Of a stretch of 64,000 nucleotides of DNA, positions 57,991-64,000 are shown one piece after another. The stretch's first letter is position 1; each line of letters opens with the position of its first letter. The notes beneath the pieces are model-generated. The model ran no database searches and was not told where the DNA came from. It worked only from the letters and a program-made list of their open reading frames with translations. Position numbers and translations under genes: made by a program. The stretch comes from Ursus arctos (Eukaryota; Chordata; Mammalia; Carnivora; Ursidae), in the NCBI RefSeq assembly GCF_023065955.2, contig NW_026623078.1:10984199-11048198 (forward strand). The letters run 5' to 3'.

Positions 57991-58989
57991 ACTGCTAAAA
58001 CTGTCACTTAATACACATTGGTAAAGATTATTTTTGACTCTACACAATTATACTTGAGGAAAATAGCCCTTAGAAAGTATGCTTTAAGTTCAAGATAAAA
58101 TAATACAATAAAATGAGTATTATAATAACAGTTGTGAATTAATTTAAGTCATTAATTATACCTTGGGAAGCTGGAAAATTTTAAATACAGAACATTTAAA
58201 AAAGCAGTAGGACTCATACAACTTTAATGAACTTTGTAATATTCTAAACAAATTTTGTGATTCATTCCCAAATATTATTCTTACATTTATTTTTACTTAT
58301 TTACACATGGAATTAAAATTAAACACACACACACACACATATATGTACAGGTATATGCAACAGTTTTTAAGAGTGTATAAATAGACTTTCATGAAAAATA
58401 ACATGTGTTCCAAAAAGTTTGTTCAAGGAAATTGGCACATAGAAGTAAACGATTGTGTCCCTCATAATTTCTTGGCAGCCATGGAATTTTACCAACAAAT
58501 GCAGTATAGGTAAAATATAACTCAGGAGAGAGAATAACAATTTTAAAATTCAGCGCTGTACTCATTGTTCCCACTGCATACGCCTTATTGTCTAAAGGAA
58601 ATAAGCTGTAATTATTGATTTCCTTATCTGATCCTTTAATAATTGGACATTCACGTGGCTCCTAGAAGTTAATTTTTCTTGCACTGAGGGCACTTGGGAT
58701 AAGGGTTTCTGGGCACCAACCTGAAAAACAACCATTGTTTGCTATCTCAAATAAGTCACTCCTATGAGTATGGGAAGCCATTTTTCCTGGGGAGGGAGAT
58801 ACTTATGGATTTATTGTGGGTATGCAAAGGATCTGCAGAAGCATTTTATAGGGTTCTCAGGCGTGAAATGTTAACACAATAGAGGCAATACCCAGGGATC
58901 AGCAGCTTTCTGGACTGTTATTTGACTATTTACCCATCTGCAGCTTAAGTTTTTCATCTACGAGATAAAGACTATGATCTCATCATCTC
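57991..58989. other. Unrecognised DNA; CA run; possible MIR
   Basis: Short (CA)n at 58323-58340 followed by ATATATG. TTACCCATCTGCAGCTTAAG and TTTTTCATCTACGAGATAAAG (58930-58975) may be a MIR core. Nothing else is recognised. Confidence 0.4.
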
Positions 58990-59245
58990 TTGTGTAAATT
59001 TTTTTTTAAATTGAGGTGTAATTGACATATACCTTATATTATTTTCAGGTATACACCATAATAATTCTATATTTGTTAACTACTAATTGAGCACCACAAT
59101 AAGTCTAGTTACCATCTGTCAGTACAAATAGTGAAAAAAATTTTCTTGTGATGAAATCTTTTAAGATTTCTTCTCTAAGCAACTTTCAAATATACCATAC
59201 AGTATTATTAACTACAGTATCTATGCCATACATTATATCCCCAGA
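58990..59245 (-). mobile_element. L1M 3' UTR end (antisense)
   Basis: T-run then AAATTGAGGTGTAATTGACA, TTTTCAGGTATACACCATAA, GCACCACAATAAGTCTAGTT and CAACTTTCAAATATACCATA: the typical antisense 3' terminus of old L1. It passes directly into L1 5' leader-like sequence at about 59246. Confidence 0.8.
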
Positions 59246-60090
59246 CACCAAACATATGTAAGACCTTCCCTCTGAGAGGTGCTGACATTGTGGAGTATGG
59301 CAGAGAGATTACACAATGCCAGTGCCCAATGTACAGCTTTACCAAGGCAGAAGGAATGCACGGGGATGGTTCTTACCAACTTCTGTGAAGCAAAGGGAGA
59401 GCTCAAGGATGGCATGCATCTGCTGGCTCTAGTGAGGTGGAAGGAGAGCTCAGGGGTGGCACCTGCCTAGTTCTAGTATAGTTAGAACACAAAAATGGCA
59501 CCTATCAGTGCCTCCATTCCTGGGAAGTATCTTAAGAGGCCCCTACCATTTATGTAAATGCTTTATGATTAACAAATGAATCTCCTTCACACTGTAGTCT
59601 GGGTGATTTTCAAACTACTGCTTCTGCCCTGGGGCCAGGGATGAGTGAATCTCCATGTGAGTTCTTTAAGGGCAGTTGTTTTTTGGATTGCTACAGTCCT
59701 TTGGGTCTTATGGGTGCAAGCCCCATTTGTTTTCAAAACCAGATATTTGGGGAGCTCATTTCTCAGGCGCAGATCTTAAGAATCAGGGTACCTGATATAT
59801 GACATGAACTCTTTGCTGCTCAGGGAGAAGCTTTAGATTAGTGAGATTCCTCTTAATCATGGGTCACATCTTGGTGTGGGGTTATTGGTGAGGCTCCATC
59901 TCAGCCTCTCTTACCCACCTTAATGTGGCCCTACTCTCCTTTGATGTAAAGAAGCTGTTCAGCTGTTTTCTTGTATTTTTCAGAGGGAATTATTTTACAT
60001 GTAGTTGTATATTGGGGTGTTCATGGGAAGGGGTCAGTTCGAGACCATCTTACATTGCCATCTTGGACCATCCTCTCTGGTTTGTTCTTT
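59246..60090 (-). mobile_element. Old L1 5' UTR (antisense), tentative
   Basis: TTATGTAAATGCTTTATGAT, ACAAATGAATCTCCTTCACA, TTTCAAACTACTGCTTCTGC, TTTTCAAAACCAGATATTTG, CAGAGGGAATTATTTTACAT and, at the right end, GCCATCTTGGACCATCC match what I remember of an old L1 leader read antisense. If right, this and 58990-59245 are one minus-strand element lacking both ORFs. The 60-codon frames here are not supported as genes. Confidence 0.5.
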
Positions 60091-61019
60091 CTCTCTGTAC
60101 TTCTAAGACCTAGTGTTCTGCTTTTCTGTACAAGAAGAATCAAGCCTAGAGGTCAAAAAATTCCTTCTTTAAAACCATTAATTTGAACAAAACCATTTTC
60201 TCCAACTGAACCTGGGAGAATAGAGTTCACATATCAGATACACTTTCCACAGGTTAAAACAGGGTATTTTCTTGTAAACAAGATTTCTTCTACACTCTTA
60301 GGTTCTGTGGCTAGCCTAAGAAATAAACTGAAATAAGACAAATTAACAGGGAAAAAAAACATACAAATTTATTTATGGTTTTTATGTGTACACGGGAGTT
60401 TTCAAAAGGAAAATGAAGACCAAAAAATGCTGTTAGATCCAAATGTTTATTACCTTTTTAAAAAATAATGAAACATTTAGGGGATGTGATTTGTCAAAGT
60501 GACTTGGGCTGGGGGGAGTTAATTGAGGGACAGTAACTGGGAAATACATGGAGGAAACTAAAGGAAGGATTACTCTGGTAAATTTGCTCATACTGGTCCA
60601 TTTCAGCATCATCTCTCAGTCGCTGGTGTTAAGAATGTTTTCTTCCAGGTGCAGGAATGGCACCTATCTCATGAGAAATTCTATGATGTGCTTTTGTGTA
60701 AAAATAGGGATGTCAGAGAACTCTTCCTTCATTTGCTATTTCTCAAAGGTCTTTAGTTAAAAATAATTGAGTTGACAAAATGTCATATTTTGGGGTGATA
60801 TGTTCTGAACTCCTTCATTGCCTAGATGAATGTCTTTACTACAATCTGGTCTAAATTAATAACCACTTAGATTGCCACTTAAAATGTTAAAATTGAATTC
60901 AAACCTAGTGTAAAGAAAGAAGAGCATTTTTTTACATTAGATATTCAACACTTTATTATAAAATAGACTGTATTAGGTGATGTTAATTGTAGGCTAATGT
61001 TAATGTTCTGAGCACAATT
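60091..61019. other. Repeat-like DNA of unassigned family
   Basis: The block 60230-60830 (GAAATAAACTGAAATAAGAC, TTTTGGGGTGATATGTTCTG) resembles a widespread old mammalian repeat, possibly an LTR, that I cannot name. No motif-bearing frame is seen. Confidence 0.35.
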
Positions 61020-61433
61020 TAATTTTTTATAAAAGTATAATTAACATGGTGTTATATTAGTTTCAGGTGTACAATATAACAATTCAACAATTCTATACAT
61101 TTCTCAATGCTCATTATGGTAAGTCTACTCTTAATCCCCTTTATCTATTTCACCCCTCCCCAAACCACCTCCCCTCTGGCAACCACCAGATTGTTCTCTG
61201 TATTTAAGAGTCTGTTTCTTTTGTTTGTGTCTCTTTTTTTTTTCTTTATTTGTTCATTTGTTTTGTTTCTTAAATTCCATGCATAAGTAAAAACACATGA
61301 TATTTAACATTATACCTGCTAGGTCTTTCCATGTTGTTGCAAATGGCAAGACCTTATTCTTTTTTATGGCTAAGTAATATCCCAGTCTTGTTCTCTTTCA
61401 CTCTCTCCCTCTTCCCCTTCCCCCACCCCCCGC

Positions 61434-61480
<47 letters not shown>

Positions 61481-61830
61481 ACACCATACCTTTTTAATCT
61501 ATTTATCCATGAGTGGACATTCAGGTTGCTTTCATGTCTTAGTTATTGTAAAAAATGCTGTAATACCCATAGGAGGAACATATATCTTTTTGAATTTGTG
61601 TTTTGGTCTTTTTTGGGTAAATATCCAGTAGTGGAATTACTGGATTATATGGTAATTCTGTTTTTTAAAAAATTTTTGAGGAATTTCCATACTGTTTTCC
61701 ACAGTGGCTGCTCGAATTTGCATTCTAATCAGCAGTGCATAAGGGCTCCTTTTTCTCCACATCCTCATCAACACTTGTTATTTCTTGTGTTTTTAGGTTT
61801 TATATATTGTTAAAAGTATCCCATTGATAA
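61020..61830 (-). mobile_element. L1 3' end (antisense) with GT array
   Basis: TTTTATAAAAGTATAATTAACATGG in pieces, TAGTTTCAGGTGTACAATAT, CTCTGGCAACCACCAGATTG, then antisense ORF2 tail (TCCATGAGTGGACATTCAGG, GGTAAATATCCAGTAGTGGA, TTTCCACAGTGGCTGCTCG). ORF2 is broken. The GT run and L1 sequence together produce the 160-codon plus frame (61331-61813), which is not a gene. Confidence 0.88.
61436..61476. repeat. (GT)n inside antisense L1 ORF2 tail
   Basis: About 20 GT units next to ATGTACACCATACC, the antisense of the same L1 site that holds CA arrays at 39940 and 56314. Confidence 0.97.
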
Positions 61831-63735
61831 TATGACTGGTTTGGTATATTTTTGGAAATTTAGTACTTCATTATTATATTGAAATACTTCATGAGAAATA
61901 TGTCATTTAGTTGAGGTGTATAAATTTCTCTGTAATGAGAGTCGGACAATGTTACACGGTACAATTAAGGCTTCCAATTTTCAAAAATAATGTTAAATGT
62001 CACCATCAAGTATAAGCTCTTTTACTTGGTCATGACAGTTCAGTGAGAGGTTTATTGTTTTCATTTACTTATGGTCAAAACCAAAAGAACACTGCTTTGG
62101 TTTGGGAGAAAGAAAAATTAGTTACTCAGGCTTAAAGGCCTGGCAAATGTACTAGTTGTTAATCCAAAAAACTAATATTGAAGAATTTTTCCTTCTCACA
62201 ATTCTATAAGAGAAAATACTTATATTTTTAAACCAGAATCCACTCATATTTATATTTATTTTCATCTAAATTCCAACTTCAAAAGTAGCATATTTTGAGA
62301 AAACTTTTTTTAATTGAAAACACTATTTATTTGTTTGAGATAGAGAACTACTATAGAAAATGCAGCCTTTTTTTTAGTCATTTCTCAGTGAGACAAGAAT
62401 AAAATGTCAATTTTTCCTAGTTTCTCAATTAAAATAATAATTCCTCAAGTTCCATAATGGTCAAATTTTTGCTTCAGGAATGAAATATATCCTGAGTTAA
62501 TTATATTGCAAGTACTTATGTTATGTACAGTTTACAACTTTATGTCAAAGATAATGAGGAAATGTATTATTTGTGAACTAGCAATCAATTCATAAGTTGA
62601 TAAATGGTATGACTTTACAAGTAGTGTAACAAAGAGCTCTCTTACACAAAATACAAATTTGAAGAGTCAAAGGAAAACATGTTAGAGTAAGCCACAAGCT
62701 AATATTTGTTATTAATTTTCCATGTTTTATCTTATTTGAAAGGAGCTTTACATATTTTAGAAATGGGGGAGTCTATTCAAACAAATCTAATGACATTTGA
62801 GGTATAGATTACAAAAACTATTTTATATAAAATGTTTTGAATATTTAGTTCATTTAGCTAATGAAATATGATATGTATTCTTTTCAGGAAATACTTTTTC
62901 TTTAATACTTTAATGAAGAATATTTTAAAAAGTATATCTATGAAACCAACTATAATTATTATAATCCTGACTTTATCTTTCTTTTCTGATATACTCTGTT
63001 TCCATTGATATAGCATCACATTTATTTCATAGTTGTGTTGGTAAGCTGAGAACAGTGCTTAAATAGAATTTTGTTAACAAGCGGTACAGTGGCTAAACTT
63101 AAAAAAAAAATGTTGAATGAATAAACATCTGAATATTAAGTAGGTTCAACAACTGGAAGGTTTTTTTGTTAATTTTTAAACCAGATTTAACCAAAATTAT
63201 TGATTCAATTTAAATGGCTTAGCAACTTATATCACCATTTATATGTGATGTTTAGCTCTATACAATAATATTCGGAAAGCAAGCTAAAATAATCTGTTGG
63301 GATAAGAGAGAAATATTATTTGGAAACACCACTTTTCAAACAATGTCTATATTCAAACAATTCCTTTGAAGCACCACTTTTCAAACAAATATTCCTTCTA
63401 AGAAAAAAATTTAATCATATTAACTTTACTTCTAACAAAGCAAAAATTGTAAGTCAATTCATCCCATAAGTTTAAGGATTTGAAGCAGAATGGATTTCTT
63501 AAAAATTTTCAGTTGTACCATGATTCTTTTGATCTAGGTATCAAAAATCTGATCTTGTCAGTAAATTTTTTTTCTACATTTTAGAATATAAACCAAAATA
63601 TAGTAAAATATTTTTAGACTCCAAGAGTGAAAAATACCTTTGCCTTGAATCCTAGAATAGTTAAGACAATGCTTATAAATATAAGCCATGCCTATCTTTA
63701 TAGCAGGCATATTGGTAGACCTGTTGTCTTTTCAT
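61831..63735. other. Unrecognised AT-rich DNA
   Basis: No SINE, L1 or gene is recognised. A local repeat of CACCACTTTTCAAACAA (63329-63345 and 63372-63388), 43 bp apart, is seen. Confidence 0.4.
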
Positions 63736-64000
63736 TTTCCTAGAGAATTCTTCTTCAGTAAGTCTGAAATGTGCAGTTCTTCCCATTTTGTTCCCCTGTT
63801 ATTGTACAGGAGCCCCACTGATGTGGTGGGGAGGTGTAGAGGGACAGGAAGAATTCTGTAGTCTTATGATTAGGTCTCAGTCCTTTAGTGAGCCTGCACC
63901 TTTGGGCTGAAAAATTTGTAAATCCTTCTCAGATTTTTCCTGTTAAGTGAAATAGAAAGTCAAGATGAAGCTGGAGTTTGGTATTTCTCTTACCTCTGTG
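63736..64000 (-). mobile_element. Old L1/HAL1 5' region (antisense), cut by window edge
   Basis: GTAGTCTTATGATTAGGTCT, CAGTCCTTTAGTGAGCCTGC and ACCTTTGGGCTG match what I recall as the antisense leader of an L1/HAL1 element of the same general kind as 10909-11880. It continues beyond position 64000. Confidence 0.5.

Noticed and set aside
61331..61813. 160-codon plus frame with a CVCV repeat
   Set aside because: It is a GT microsatellite plus antisense L1; the cysteine-valine run is the dinucleotide array translated.
1..64000. CRISPR array, operon, tRNA or phage-like system
   Set aside because: No regularly spaced direct repeats, no cloverleaf tRNA gene (SINE heads are tRNA-derived but are retrotransposons), and no prokaryote-like gene packing. 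All clues are mammalian.

Overview
The window looks like AT-rich, non-coding DNA from a carnivoran mammal. I found no protein-coding gene, exon, tRNA or rRNA gene, CRISPR array or operon-like layout. Almost everything recognisable is retrotransposon sequence: about 20 tRNA-derived carnivore SINEs (SINEC/CAN-SINE, recognised by the GGGGCGCCTGGGTGGC head and the AAATAAATAAAATCTTT tail), LINE-1 copies of several ages, HAL1/L1M relics, L2 and MIR fragments, two solo LTRs and some microsatellites. Seven SINEs share a diagnostic variant (a GGCGCAGTCGTTAAGC or GGCACAGCGGTTAAGC head, and a CTCGCTGGCTGTCTCT motif before the tail). I associate this variant with bears, including giant panda, and possibly with related arctoids. 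That taxonomic call is from memory, not from a search. All open reading frames over 100 codons are L1-derived, lie antisense to L1, or look like chance frames.

Layout. Positions 1-9 kb: unrecognised DNA, an MLT1-like LTR relic, two old L1 pieces in opposite orientations, and six SINEs, most with target-site duplications (TSDs). 9-12 kb: an old minus-strand L1/HAL1 5' region split by a younger 5'-truncated L1 (TSD 13 bp). 12-17 kb: a quiet stretch. 17-18.5 kb: a short L1 3' end, then three SINEs nested so that their TSDs give the insertion order. 18.5-29 kb: mostly unrecognised, with MIR, L2, a degraded L1 carrying a TSD-less SINE, and two further SINEs. 28.98-34.59 kb: a full-length but dead L1 with matching TSDs. 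34.6-42 kb: unrecognised DNA, MIRs, an L1 3' end with a CA array, and an L1/SINE chimeric junction. 42-48 kb: L2, a MaLR solo LTR, a young 5'-truncated L1 with an open 307-codon ORF2 tail, and an old L1M split by a solo LTR with TGTTAAA...TTTAACA ends. 48-58 kb: HAL1/L1M sequence split by a second near-full-length dead L1 (50.5-56.7 kb). 58-64 kb: unrecognised DNA, an internally deleted old L1, an L1 3' end, and a further L1/HAL1 5' region running off the window edge.

The elements do not form a pathway. What they share is L1 machinery: L1 supplied the reverse transcriptase and endonuclease that inserted the SINEs, as the T-rich/A-rich tails and TSDs show. The most informative observations are the layered insertions, three CA/GT microsatellites grown at the same point of L1 ORF2 in independent copies, a probable twin-priming scar, SINE copies that lack expected insertion hallmarks, and a 47-bp inverted repeat inside the HAL1 region. 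I see no evidence of a new biological system. Family names are assigned by reading against remembered consensus sequences and would need RepeatMasker/Dfam to confirm.
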